Below are positions 24,879 to 33,448 of a stretch of 61,217 nt of DNA, piece by piece. The stretch's first letter is position 1, and each line of letters starts with the position of its first letter. The stretch is from positions 1 to 61,217 of the forward strand of contig NZ_BAGF01000055.1 in NCBI RefSeq assembly GCF_000308755.1, written 5' to 3'. Both the position numbers and the translations under genes were made by a program. The notes under the pieces were generated by a model that saw only the letters and a list, made by a program, of their open reading frames with translations, ran no database searches and had not been told where the DNA came from. The DNA comes from Nocardia pneumoniae NBRC 100136. GTDB taxonomy: Bacteria; Actinomycetota; Actinomycetes; Mycobacteriales; Mycobacteriaceae.

Positions 24879-26852
24879 TCACGCTGCTCGAGCCGGGGCA
24901 CCGCGCACGCTCCCGGAGCTCGCGCGCACGACGTCGGCCACCGAGTCTCCGGTCAGCTCGGCCAGTCTCAGATAGCCGCCGCGCAGATCGCGGGCCAGCT
25001 CGGCGGCGAGGCCGAGGCGGATCATGCCGCGTTCGCAGTCGACGACGACGGAGGTTACCGCGTCCTTCGCGAGCAAGGACGCGGCGGCGCGGGCGCGCGG
25101 AACGGGATCGGCGCCCCCGGTCGCGCGGCCGTCGGTGAGCAGCACCAGCATCGGCCTGCGGCGTGGGTCGCGCACACGCTCGCGCCGCACCACATCCCGC
25201 GCCTTCAGCAGACCCGCCGCGAGCGGAGTCTTCCCGCCCGTACGCATTCCGGACAACCGCCGCACCGCGATGTCGACCGACGAGGTCGGCGGCAACACGA
25301 GTTCGGCGTCCGCGCCGCGCACGGTGACGACGGCGACCTTGTCGCGGCGCTGGTAGGCGTCGCGCAGCAGCGTGACCACCGCGCCGGTGACGGCCGACAG
25401 CCGGTCCCGTGCGGCCATGGAGCCGGACGCGTCGACTACGAAGACGATCAGATTGCCTTCTCGCCCCTCGCGATACGCGCCGCGGAGGTCGTCGGCGGCC
25501 AACCGCAACGGGCCCCCGTCACGTCCGCGGGACCTTTGATGCGGCGCGGCGGCGAACACCGTGCCGAGCAGGTGCAGCATAGAGGAGGGCTCGATGCTGG
25601 AACGTACGACGCGCCCGTGCCGCGACTCCGCGCGCGACCGCCTACCCGGCGCACCCTCGCCGACCCCCGGCACCTCCCAGCGTGGCGGCCGGGCCGCCGC
25701 GGACACCGGTGCGCCACTGCGTCCTTCACCGGATCCGCCGCCCGGCCCGTCCGGTGGCGAAGGGTCCTCGGGGTCGCCGTCCGGTTCCGTGTCCCGCGGC
25801 CCCGATTCTTCGGTCCGCGTAGGCGATTGCTCCTCGCGCCGCGCCTCGTCCGCCGCGTCGCGCATGGCGTCGTCGAGCTGCTGCTCGCTGATGCCGGGCT
25901 CGTCGAACGGATCACGCCTGCGCCGGTGCGGCAGCGCCAGTTCCGCGGCAACGCGCACGTCGTCCTCGGTCACCGCGTCACCGCCGCGCCAGGCGGCATG
26001 CGCGGTCGCGGTCCGCGCGACGACCAGATCCGCGCGCATCCCGTCGACATCGAAGGCGGCGCACAGCGCGGCGATCCGGCGCAACTCCACATCGTCGAGC
26101 ACCACCAGGCCGACCCGTTCCCTGGCGGCGAGGATCCGCTCGGCCACCGCGCGATCGGCCTCGGCGTACCGCGCCGCGAACCCGGCCGGATCGGCCTCGT
26201 AGTCCAGCCTGCGGCGCACCACCGCCATCCGCACGTCCACGTCACGGGAAGCGGCCACGTCCACGGTCAGCCCGAACCGGTCCAGCAGCTGCGGACGCAG
26301 CTCGCCTTCTTCCGGGTTCATCGTCCCGACCAGCACGAAACGCGCCGGATGCGAGTGCGACACGCCGTCGCGCTCGATGTGCACCCGGCCCATCGCCGCC
26401 GCGTCGAGCAACACGTCCACCAGATGGTCGTGCAGCAGGTTGACCTCGTCCACGTACAGCACGCCGTGGTGCGCGGCGGCCAGCAGGCCGGGACGGAACG
26501 CCTGCTCCCCGTCGCGGAGAACACGTTCCAAGTCGAGGGAACCGACCACGCGGTCCTCGGTCGCGCCCACCGGCAGCTCCACCAGCCGGGCGGGCCGCGC
26601 CCCGGTCTCGTCCACGACCGGCGGCAACAACTGGGCCAGCGCGCGCACCACGGTCGACTTGGCGGTGCCCTTCTCGCCGCGAACCAGCACGCCGCCGATA
26701 CCGGGATGCACGGCGCACAAGATCAGCGCCAGTTGCAGCCGTTCCTGTCCGACGACCGCCGAGAAGGGAAACCCGGCCTCACCGTCCGAACCCGGACGCG
26801 TTCGGCTGTGCTGGTCGGACATCGGCGCGGTTTCGGTATGGGACACGGACAC
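24879..26852 (-). CDS. Fused ChlI/ChlD-type magnesium (cobalto) chelatase subunit
   Basis: 657 residues from GTG 26850-26852; ATG 26822 is an alternative. An AAA+ ATPase domain (P-loop GEKGTAKST at 59-67, Walker B VLYVDEVNLL, GTMNPEEGELRPQLLDRFGL) is joined by an acidic, Pro/Arg-rich linker to a C-terminal VWA domain with MIDAS DASGS and LLTDGRATGG. This is the I-D fusion typical of actinobacterial B12 loci (Rv2850c-like). With cobO, cobB and cobE next to it, a role in cobalt insertion with a CobN partner is likely; no CobN is in the window. Confidence 0.92.
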   Translation of the reverse strand: MSVSHTETAPMSDQHSRTRPGSDGEAGFPFSAVVGQERLQLALILCAVHPGIGGVLVRGEKGTAKSTVVRALAQLLPPVVDETGARPARLVELPVGATEDRVVGSLDLERVLRDGEQAFRPGLLAAAHHGVLYVDEVNLLHDHLVDVLLDAAAMGRVHIERDGVSHSHPARFVLVGTMNPEEGELRPQLLDRFGLTVDVAASRDVDVRMAVVRRRLDYEADPAGFAARYAEADRAVAERILAARERVGLVVLDDVELRRIAALCAAFDVDGMRADLVVARTATAHAAWRGGDAVTEDDVRVAAELALPHRRRRDPFDEPGISEQQLDDAMRDAADEARREEQSPTRTEESGPRDTEPDGDPEDPSPPDGPGGGSGEGRSGAPVSAAARPPRWEVPGVGEGAPGRRSRAESRHGRVVRSSIEPSSMLHLLGTVFAAAPHQRSRGRDGGPLRLAADDLRGAYREGREGNLIVFVVDASGSMAARDRLSAVTGAVVTLLRDAYQRRDKVAVVTVRGADAELVLPPTSSVDIAVRRLSGMRTGGKTPLAAGLLKARDVVRRERVRDPRRRPMLVLLTDGRATGGADPVPRARAAASLLAKDAVTSVVVDCERGMIRLGLAAELARDLRGGYLRLAELTGDSVADVVRASSGSVRGAPARAA

Positions 26853-27001
26853 GCCCCAACTCTAGGCACGCGGCCTCGACCGACCGACAGGTGCCCTCGA
26901 TCCGCAACCCGGCACGGCGGCCCCGCAAAAGCCGCAGCCGCGACCACGCCACTCACCCGATCACGAGAGAGCGAGCCACAGGGCCCCACTCACCGACTCG
27001 C

Positions 27002-27134
27002 GCGACCACTCGGCCCGACACCCGTTTTCGAGCGAAGCGAGACGGAGCATTGCCCGTTCGCGGCCCGGCTCGCATCCGCGCGGCCGACGCGTAAGCGACG
27101 AAGTCGCAAGCGGCGGTCGCTCGGATGCGAGCCA
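27002..27134. repeat. Structured intergenic repeat, copy 2
   Basis: Homologous to 12848-12962. The outer stem is GGCTCGCATCCG (27067-27078) with CGGATGCGAGCC (27122-27133). The G-to-A change in the left arm relative to copy 1 is matched by a C-to-T change in the right arm, which preserves pairing. Inner hairpins GCGAC-GAA-GTCGC (27095-27107) and AGCG-N5-CGCT (27109-27121) are kept. A ~17-bp insert (27078-27094) is specific to this copy. It ends 7 bp from the GNAT stop codon. Confidence 0.8.
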
Positions 27135-27140
27135 TGCAAA

Positions 27141-27596
27141 TCAGACAGAGCCTCTGCGCATCGGCACGTGCGCGATGCCGTCCTCGTCGAATTCCTCGCC
27201 GTCGACCTTGAAACCGTGCTTGCTGTACAGGTCGACCAGGTAGCTCTGCGCGGACAACCGCACCGTCGCCGAACCGACCTCGGCCAGCGCCGCCTGCAGC
27301 AGCCGCGTGGTGTAGCCGTGCCCGCGCGCGGCCGCCGCGGTACAGAGCCTGCCGATGCGGAAGCTCTTGACCCCGTCGTGGTGCTCCTCGCACAGGCGCA
27401 GCGTCGCGATCACCTCGCCCTCGTCATCGAGCCAGAGGTGCCTGGTCTCGGGCAGCAGGTCCTTCCCGTCCAGTTCCGGGTAGGCGCATTTCTGTTCGAC
27501 GACGAAGACTTCGACGCGAAGTTTCAACAGCTGGTAGAGCGTCGCGGTATCCAGATCCTGCGCCCATGACCGTTTGAGAGCAACCGTTGACATCAT
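27141..27596 (-). CDS. GNAT-family N-acetyltransferase (ElaA-like)
   Basis: 151 residues. ElaA-type signature: LYQLLKLRVEVFVVEQKCAYPELDGKDLLPETRHLWL near residues 20-55, then the acetyl-CoA-binding GRLCTAAAARGHGYTTRLLQAAL and a C-terminal YSKHGFKVDGEEFDEDGIAHVPM. It should transfer an acetyl group from acetyl-CoA; the acceptor is unknown. It lies 19 bp downstream of mqo, same strand, and matches the Rv2851c position. The structured repeat copy 2 follows it. Confidence 0.92.
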   Translation of the reverse strand: MMSTVALKRSWAQDLDTATLYQLLKLRVEVFVVEQKCAYPELDGKDLLPETRHLWLDDEGEVIATLRLCEEHHDGVKSFRIGRLCTAAAARGHGYTTRLLQAALAEVGSATVRLSAQSYLVDLYSKHGFKVDGEEFDEDGIAHVPMRRGSV

Positions 27597-27615
27597 CGCG
27601 CCTTGCTATCACAAC

Positions 27616-29145
27616 CTAGGCGTTCGCCGCGACCCCCGCGTGCCTCGGCGTGTTGTCGCCACCGCCGACGAGGTTCAGCGCCTTGGAGGTCCAATCCCAC
27701 ACCTCGTGGAACAGCGCCGGGTTGTCCGAGAGCTTCACGCCCAGGGAGGGCACCATTTCCTTCAGCTTCGGCGTCCACTCGGCGTACTCCTGCGGGAAGC
27801 AGCGCTGCAAGACGTCGAGCATGGCGGTGACGCAGGTGGAGGCGCCCGGCGAAGCACCGAGCAGACCGGCGATGGTGCCGTCCTGCGCGGCGATCACGGC
27901 GGTGCCGAACTCGAGCACGCCGCCGACGCCCTTGCGCCGGATCACCTGCACGCGCTGGCCCGCGGTGATCAGCTCCCAGTCCCTGGCCTCGGCGCGCGGG
28001 ATGAACTCCGACAGCGTGATCACCTTGCCCGCCTCGGACTTCAGCAGCTCGCTGACCAGGTACTTGGTCAGCCCCAGCTCGGTGACGCCGACGCCGAGCA
28101 GGGAGAAGATGTTGTTCGGCCGCACCGACTTGAACAGGTCGGTGTTCTTGCCGTCCTTGAGGAATTTCGGCGTCCAGCCCGCGTAGGGCCCGAACAGCAG
28201 GCCCGGCCTGCCCTTGATCACGCGAGTGTCCAAGTGCGGCACCGACATCGGCGGCGCGCCGACCGCGGCCTTACCGTAGACCTTGGCCTCGTGCCGGTGG
28301 ATCAGCGCCGGGTTGACGCAGCGGAAGAACTGGCCGCTGACCGGGAATCCGCCGAATCCCTTGGCCTCCTTGATGCCGGCCTTCTGCAGCAGGGGCAGCG
28401 CGCCGCCGCCCGCGCCGACGAACACGAACTTGCTGATCAGCGTGCGGGTTTCGCGGGTGCGGACATTGCGCACCGTGACCAGCCAGGATCCGTCGGACCG
28501 CTTGGACAGGTCGCGCACCTCGTGGCCGAAGGCCAGGTCGGCGCCGCTGGCGCCGAGGTAGGCGAGCAATTCCTGGGTGAGCGCGCCGAAGTCGATGTCG
28601 GTGCCGCCGTCGGTCCAGTTCAGCGCGACCGGCTCGGAGAAGTCCCGGCCGCGCGCCATCAGCGGCAGCCGCCGGGCGAACTCGTCGGGGCTGTCGATGT
28701 ACTCCATGCCCTCGAACAGCGGGTGCGGCGCCAGCGCCTCGTACCGCTTGCGCAGGTACGCCACGTTGTCGGCGCCGTGCACGAAGCTGACGTGCGGGAT
28801 CGGGTTGATGAAGGCGGACGGATCGCCGAGGATGCCGTTCTCCACGCCGTAGGACCAGAACTGGCGCGAGACCTGGAAGCGCTCGTTGATGTCGACGGCC
28901 TTGGTGATGTCCACCGAACCGTCGGGGTTCTGCGGGCTGTAGTTCAGCTCACACAGAGCGGAGTGTCCGGTGCCCGCGTTGTTCCACGGGTCGCTGCTCT
29001 CCGCCGCGGCGGCGTCGAGCCGCTCGAACAGGGAGATCGACCAGTTCGGCTGCAGCTGCCGCAGCAGCGCGCCGAGCGTGGCGCTCATGATGCCGGCACC
29101 GATGAGCACTACATCGGTCTTTTCAGTCAGGGCAGCGTTCGGCAC
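27616..29145 (-). CDS. mqo: Malate:quinone oxidoreductase
   Basis: 509 residues from GTG 29143-29145 with a GGAAG site upstream. It has the N-terminal FAD-binding Rossmann motif VVLIGAGIMSATLGALLRQL, then Mqo-specific SSDPWNNAGTGHSALCELNY, FVGAGGGALPLLQKAGI, GGFPVSGQF and LGASPGASTCVTAMLDVL. It is a peripheral membrane flavoenzyme oxidising malate to oxaloacetate with quinone reduction, replacing or supplementing malate dehydrogenase in the TCA cycle. The divergent hydrolase gene starts 285 bp away. A Met at 29208 would add 21 Pro-rich residues. Confidence 0.97.
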   Translation of the reverse strand: MPNAALTEKTDVVLIGAGIMSATLGALLRQLQPNWSISLFERLDAAAAESSDPWNNAGTGHSALCELNYSPQNPDGSVDITKAVDINERFQVSRQFWSYGVENGILGDPSAFINPIPHVSFVHGADNVAYLRKRYEALAPHPLFEGMEYIDSPDEFARRLPLMARGRDFSEPVALNWTDGGTDIDFGALTQELLAYLGASGADLAFGHEVRDLSKRSDGSWLVTVRNVRTRETRTLISKFVFVGAGGGALPLLQKAGIKEAKGFGGFPVSGQFFRCVNPALIHRHEAKVYGKAAVGAPPMSVPHLDTRVIKGRPGLLFGPYAGWTPKFLKDGKNTDLFKSVRPNNIFSLLGVGVTELGLTKYLVSELLKSEAGKVITLSEFIPRAEARDWELITAGQRVQVIRRKGVGGVLEFGTAVIAAQDGTIAGLLGASPGASTCVTAMLDVLQRCFPQEYAEWTPKLKEMVPSLGVKLSDNPALFHEVWDWTSKALNLVGGGDNTPRHAGVAANA

Positions 29146-29429
29146 GGGTAGATCGACTTCCTTGTCCTTCTGCGCGGGCCCACCGGGCGGGTGGACCTGC
29201 CTGGGCACGGTGTGTGGTTGTCACTCGGGTCCGGCTCCGCCGTTCCCGAACATCATGGCGGGAGTTAGGTTACCCGCCGTTCACCTAGGCCCAATTGTGC
29301 ACCTCACCACCCTCTCGGCACGCGACCAGCCTGCCGAATGTGCGGAATGCGACAGAGATCGTCGTCACTTCCGCGGTCAGAGACCGCGACGGTCTGTCGG
29401 CTCGTGGCGCCGTCCAATACATTGGTCGC

Positions 29430-30497
29430 GTGACGAACGAACAGTCGCTTGCCGAGCCGGTCAGCACCTCTCCGGATGGCGGGGGCTGGCGCCCCGACGT
29501 CCTAGGTCAGCACTACCAGCAGCGCACGCTCGCGCTGGGCCCCGATCCCGACGGCGAAGGCGACGTAGTCGCCACGCTGGTGCGCTACGTGCCGTCCGGC
29601 GCCGTCGAGCAGACCGCGGGCGCGGTGCTCTACGTCCACGGATTCACCGACTACTTCTTTCAGGAGCACCTCGCCGAGCACTTCGCCGAGCGCGGGTTCC
29701 AGTTCTACGCGCTCGATCTGCGCAAGTGCGGACGCTCGCTGCGGGACGGGCACACGCCGCACTATGTGACGGATCTCGCTTTCTACGATCGGGAACTGGA
29801 CGAGTCGCTGCGGATCGTGCGGGCCGAGACCGGCGCGCCGGTGGTGATCACCGCGCACTCCACCGGCGGCTTGGTCGCGTCGCTGTGGCTGGACCGGCTC
29901 AACCGCGCCCGGGGGACCGCCGCGGCGGGGATCACCGGAGTGGTGCTCAACAGCCCGTGGTTCGACCTGCAAGGGCCCGCGTACTACCGGACGATCGGAA
30001 CGCGGGTCATCAAGGCCGTGGGGCGGTTCCGGAAGATGGTCGAGCTGCCCGGGGGCAAGATCAGCACCTACGGCGACAGCCTGCACCGGTCGGTGTCCGG
30101 CGAGTGGGACTACAACCTGGACTGGAAGCCGCTGGAGGGTTTCCCGGTTCGGCTCGGCTGGTTGCGCGCGATCCGCAACGGTCACGCGCGGCTGCACGAG
30201 GGCCTCGACATCGGCGTGCCGTCGCTGATCCTGCGCTCCCGGGTGACCAAGTTCGCCCGGCAGTACGGTCCCGCGGTGGACGTGGCCGACGCGGTGCTCG
30301 ACGTCAAGCAGATCCAGCGCTGGTCGGGCTGCCTGGGCGACCGCACCAACATGGTGCCGATCGACGGCGCCAAGCACGACGTGTTCCTGTCCGGCCCCCC
30401 TGCGCTGGCTCAGGCGTTCGCCGAGCTGGACAGCTGGCTGGACTGGCTGGCGGCTTACCAGGCCGCGCGCGAGGGATCACCAGAGGCTGGTGCGTAG
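29430..30497 (+). CDS. Alpha/beta hydrolase (lysophospholipase/esterase type)
   Basis: 355 residues from GTG 29430. It has an alpha/beta hydrolase core with AVLYVHGFTDYFFQEHLAEHF (oxyanion His-Gly), nucleophile elbow TAHSTGGLVASLWLDRL, and a C-terminal His in PIDGAKHDVFLSG. It is cytoplasmic as read, with no signal peptide. The position beside mqo matches Rv2854 of M. tuberculosis. The natural ester substrate is unknown. Its last 21 bp overlap the 3' end of the convergent gene at 30477-31040. Confidence 0.88.
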   Translation: MTNEQSLAEPVSTSPDGGGWRPDVLGQHYQQRTLALGPDPDGEGDVVATLVRYVPSGAVEQTAGAVLYVHGFTDYFFQEHLAEHFAERGFQFYALDLRKCGRSLRDGHTPHYVTDLAFYDRELDESLRIVRAETGAPVVITAHSTGGLVASLWLDRLNRARGTAAAGITGVVLNSPWFDLQGPAYYRTIGTRVIKAVGRFRKMVELPGGKISTYGDSLHRSVSGEWDYNLDWKPLEGFPVRLGWLRAIRNGHARLHEGLDIGVPSLILRSRVTKFARQYGPAVDVADAVLDVKQIQRWSGCLGDRTNMVPIDGAKHDVFLSGPPALAQAFAELDSWLDWLAAYQAAREGSPEAGA

Positions 30498-31040
30498 CAC
30501 GATCTCGGTGGCCAGTTCGTGGTCGGCTTCGGTGGCCACGTTGGTGACGTCGACCTCGATCACCCGGAACTCGCCGTAGACGAACCGCCCGGACCCGTCG
30601 GCCACCGAGCGCGGCAGGTTCTTGGTGACCAGCAGCGTGGTCGGCACCTCCACCGGCCCGGTGGTCGCGTCCAGCACCGCGCCGCCGGCCCCGGGAGCGG
30701 CCGGATGGCCGCAGTCGGCGACCACCAGGCTCTGGAACCGTCCGAAGCCGCGCGCGCACGCCTGCCAGGCCAGCACGGCGCCCGCGCCGCGTCCGGCGAC
30801 GTTCACCCACGGCAGCCCTAGCTCGTCCAGGATCGCGGTCACACCGGCCGCGTTCAGGCCCTCGATCGACTCCACCACGTAGGTGCGCAGGTCCGAGGTG
30901 TGCAGGCGGGCGCATACCTGGTCGTAGACGTCCGCCGGATCACCCGCGTCGGGCAGCAGCAGCACACTGTGCCGGGACTGCGGCCCGTCGATCCGCACGG
31001 TCCACGCCTGGTCACCCACCGTGATCCGCCGAGATTCCAT
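30477..31040 (-). CDS. Small alpha/beta-hydrolase-like protein, probably non-catalytic
   Basis: 187 residues. It has the strand-helix rhythm of an alpha/beta hydrolase (HSVLLLPDAGDPADVYDQVCARL, then WVNVAGRGAGAVLAWQACARGF). The nucleophile elbow reads G-R-G-A-G, so the catalytic Ser is replaced by Gly/Ala, and no clear C-terminal His follows. It may be a degenerate or non-hydrolytic family member. It converges with and overlaps the preceding esterase gene by 21 bp, and lies 55 bp downstream of vapC on the same strand. Confidence 0.7.
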   Translation of the reverse strand: MESRRITVGDQAWTVRIDGPQSRHSVLLLPDAGDPADVYDQVCARLHTSDLRTYVVESIEGLNAAGVTAILDELGLPWVNVAGRGAGAVLAWQACARGFGRFQSLVVADCGHPAAPGAGGAVLDATTGPVEVPTTLLVTKNLPRSVADGSGRFVYGEFRVIEVDVTNVATEADHELATEIVLRTSLW

Positions 31041-31095
31041 GCCGAATCACGCTACACGGATGACCGGGCCGCAGGGTGCGTGTTGGCGGCGGCAT

Positions 31096-31488
31096 TCAGG
31101 CCAGCAGCCGCATTCCGGCCCGCTCACCTGCGTTGTGATCGAAGGTGACGGTCAGGTCACACCCCGCCTCCTGGCCGAGCTGCTGGATCAGCGCGTCGGC
31201 GAAGTCGGCGCCGTCGGCGGCCCGGCGCAGCGCCTGCCGCACGGTGTCGGCGCGCTCGACCACGATCTCGCTGGAGTCGAGCAGGCCGAGCAGCACGTCG
31301 GTGACGGCTTCGGGGTCCTGTTTGTAGCCGCGGCGCAGCACCCAGTGGATCTCGGCGAGCACGATCATCGTGACGTAGCCGGGCCTGCTCTCGCTGAGCC
31401 CGTCGATCACCTGATTGGCCCGCGCGGACTGTTCCGGGTCGTCCTGGGTGAGGTAGCGGATGAGCACGTTCGCGTCCAGGCCGATCAT
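31096..31488 (-). CDS. vapC: VapC-type PIN-domain toxin ribonuclease
   Basis: 130 residues, typical VapC size. The PIN-domain acidic residues are visible: MIGLDANVLIRYL (Asp5), IVLAEIHWVL (Glu), DGADFADALI (Asp pair) and TFDHN near the end. It should be an Mg-dependent ribonuclease neutralised by VapB. The ATG overlaps the vapB stop (ATGA at 31485-31488), the classical antitoxin-first coupling. Confidence 0.92.
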   Translation of the reverse strand: MIGLDANVLIRYLTQDDPEQSARANQVIDGLSESRPGYVTMIVLAEIHWVLRRGYKQDPEAVTDVLLGLLDSSEIVVERADTVRQALRRAADGADFADALIQQLGQEAGCDLTVTFDHNAGERAGMRLLA

Positions 31489-31772
31489 GACCGCTTGCCC
31501 TCCACCACGTTGCCCGCGATCGCCTCGTTCATCTCGGCGAGCCCGATCGGCGAGCCGGACCAGCCGACGATGCCCTTCAGCGACTTGATCGTGCGCGTCT
31601 CCGGCACCAGCTCGTAGGTGCCGGTCGGGGTTGGCACGAAGGCGACCCGCACACCGGCGCGCAACCCCATCGCGACGCGCACGTCGATCGGGATGGTGAT
31701 CTGCCCCTTGCTGGTCACGGTCGCCGACACCACGCTTCCCCCTCGACTGCTGGGCTTCTTGTCCGTCGCCAT
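31485..31772 (-). CDS. vapB: VapB-type antitoxin with AbrB/MazE swapped-hairpin domain
   Basis: 95 residues from ATG 31770-31772 (MATDKKPSSRGGSVVSATVTSKGQITIPIDVRVAMGLRAG). The TVTSKGQITIPIDVR motif is the AbrB/MazE DNA-binding fold. The C-terminal half (RTIKSLKGIVGWSG) should wrap the VapC toxin. An upstream repeated CCTTAC/GTAAGG arrangement is a good candidate for its autoregulatory operator. Upstream in-frame codons to 32198 overlap cobQ and are rejected. Confidence 0.9.
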   Translation of the reverse strand: MATDKKPSSRGGSVVSATVTSKGQITIPIDVRVAMGLRAGVRVAFVPTPTGTYELVPETRTIKSLKGIVGWSGSPIGLAEMNEAIAGNVVEGKRS

Positions 31773-31812
31773 ATCCCTCACCCGACCGTGATCCTTTGCT
31801 GCGAGCGGCCCC

Positions 31813-31851
31813 GCCTTACCTGGGGCCGGATTCCTTACTGCAAGGTAAGGC
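31813..31851. promoter_or_regulatory. Candidate VapB operator / cobQ 3' hairpin
   Basis: GCCTTACCT (31813-31821) and AGGTAAGGC (31843-31851) are a perfect 9-bp inverted repeat. A third half-site CCTTAC (31832-31837) pairs with the right arm over a 6-bp spacer. It lies between the cobQ stop and the vapB start, 41 bp upstream of vapB. Confidence 0.5.
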
Positions 31852-31866
31852 GCGGGGTCAGCGGCG

Positions 31867-33405
31867 TCAACCGATACGGTCACCAGCGAGAACAGCGCCG
31901 GTGGACAAGATCGGCAGGTCGGCGGGCGCGCCCTCGGCGAGGAGGCGCTCGATCGCCACGACGTCGAGATGGTCCTCGACCAGCCCGGCCACCAGATCGA
32001 GCTGCGCGGCCCGCACGGCGGCAACCGAAACATCCTCGGCCACAACGAAACCCGTTCGCCCAGCAGCCGCGGCCACCGTGCGCAGCCAGCCGCGCCGCAA
32101 TGCGTCCGACTCCAGCAGCCCGTGCAGATGGGTGCCCCACACCGCCCCGCGCACGCTGCCCTCCGGCTCGCCGTCGACCGTGAGCCACGGCGCGTCACCG
32201 CGGCGCGTCACGCGACCGTGGTGGATCTCGTAGCCACGAACGGGGATTCCCGCGGCATGTCCAACGCTTCGGCGCAAGACCTTCGGCTCGGCGAATTCGA
32301 TGGTGAGATCGAGCAACCCGAGCCCGTCGACCTCGCCCTCGCCGGACTCCACCCGATCGAGGATGCGGGCGCCGAGCATCTGGTACCCGCCGCAGATCCC
32401 CAGGATCGGACCGCCCGCGGCGGCGCGTGCGCGCAACGCGTCGGCGATGCCGGTGCGCCGCAACCACTCCAGGTCCGACACCGTCGCCTTGCTGCCCGGC
32501 ACGATCACCAGGTCCGCGCCCGCGAGCCGGGAAGGTTCGCTCACCCAGCGCACCGCGACGCCCGGTTCGCAGGCGAGCGCCTCGATGTCGGTGGAGTTGG
32601 AGATGCGCGGCAGCCGGATCGCGGCGACGGTCAGCCATTCCGTGCCCAGCGGCGGTCGCGGACGGCCCACCGGCGCGTCGGCGAGGGTGCCGAGCGAGTC
32701 CTCGGCGTCGATCCAGAGATCCTCGGCGTACGGGAGCACGCCGAGCGTGGGGCGACCGGTGAGCTCGGTCAGCCGGTCCAGACCCGGCCGCAGCAGCTCC
32801 CGCGTGCCGCGGAACTTGTTGACGACGAAGCCCGAGATCAACTGCTGGTCTTCGGGCTCCAGGATCGCGAGGGTGCCGAACAGGTGGGCCAGCACGCCGC
32901 CGCGGTCGATGTCGCCGACGAGCAGCACCGGTAGCCGTGCGGCGCGCGCGAGGCCCATGTTCGCCAGATCCGTCGCGCGCAGGTTGATCTCGGCGGGCGA
33001 TCCGGCGCCCTCGCAGATCACCACGTCGAATTCGGCGCGCAGCGCGGCGAGTTCGGCGGCCACGACGGCGCGCAGATCCCGCCGATGCCGGAAGTAGTCC
33101 TCGGCCCCGACCGTGCCGATGGCCCTACCCCGCACCACGAGCTGCGAACGCCGGTCGCTGCCGGGCTTGAGCAGGACCGGATTGAATCGGACGCTCGGCT
33201 CCAGCCCGCATGCCTGCGCCTGCAACGCCTGCGCCCGGCCGATCTCCCCGCCGTCGAGCGTGACGACGGAATTGTTGGACATGTTCTGTGCCTTGAACGG
33301 CGCGACACGCACGCCACGCCGGGCCAGCATCCGGCAGATCCCGGCCACCACGACGCTCTTGCCCGCGTCGGAGGTCGTGCCCGCGACCAGCAGCGCGCCC
33401 TTCAT
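31867..33405 (-). CDS. cobQ: Cobyric acid synthase
   Basis: 512 residues, full CobQ length. N-terminal P-loop-like synthetase GALLVAGTTSDAGKSVVVAGICR, FKAQNMSNNSVVT and EGAGSPAEINLRATDLANMGLA. The C-terminal glutamine amidotransferase has GGPILGICGGYQMLG (catalytic Cys) and HGRVTRRG/THLHGLLESDALRR. It amidates adenosylcobyrinate a,c-diamide at b, d, e and g. It is transcribed 43 bp downstream of map and upstream of vapBC, away from the other cob genes. Confidence 0.97.
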   Translation of the reverse strand: MKGALLVAGTTSDAGKSVVVAGICRMLARRGVRVAPFKAQNMSNNSVVTLDGGEIGRAQALQAQACGLEPSVRFNPVLLKPGSDRRSQLVVRGRAIGTVGAEDYFRHRRDLRAVVAAELAALRAEFDVVICEGAGSPAEINLRATDLANMGLARAARLPVLLVGDIDRGGVLAHLFGTLAILEPEDQQLISGFVVNKFRGTRELLRPGLDRLTELTGRPTLGVLPYAEDLWIDAEDSLGTLADAPVGRPRPPLGTEWLTVAAIRLPRISNSTDIEALACEPGVAVRWVSEPSRLAGADLVIVPGSKATVSDLEWLRRTGIADALRARAAAGGPILGICGGYQMLGARILDRVESGEGEVDGLGLLDLTIEFAEPKVLRRSVGHAAGIPVRGYEIHHGRVTRRGDAPWLTVDGEPEGSVRGAVWGTHLHGLLESDALRRGWLRTVAAAAGRTGFVVAEDVSVAAVRAAQLDLVAGLVEDHLDVVAIERLLAEGAPADLPILSTGAVLAGDRIG

Positions 33406-33448
33406 CGCGGCGCACCGGGCGCGCTCGCCGCCCGAGTCAGGCCGCGGG

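Noticed and set aside
24133..27140. Cobalamin riboswitch upstream of the cob/chelatase genes
   Set aside because: No B12-box-like GCCACTG core or matching helices were found in the leader regions on either strand.
24765..27569. 934-codon plus-strand frame across cobO, the chelatase and the GNAT gene
   Set aside because: Spans three real minus-strand genes; composition is typical of a GC-rich shadow.
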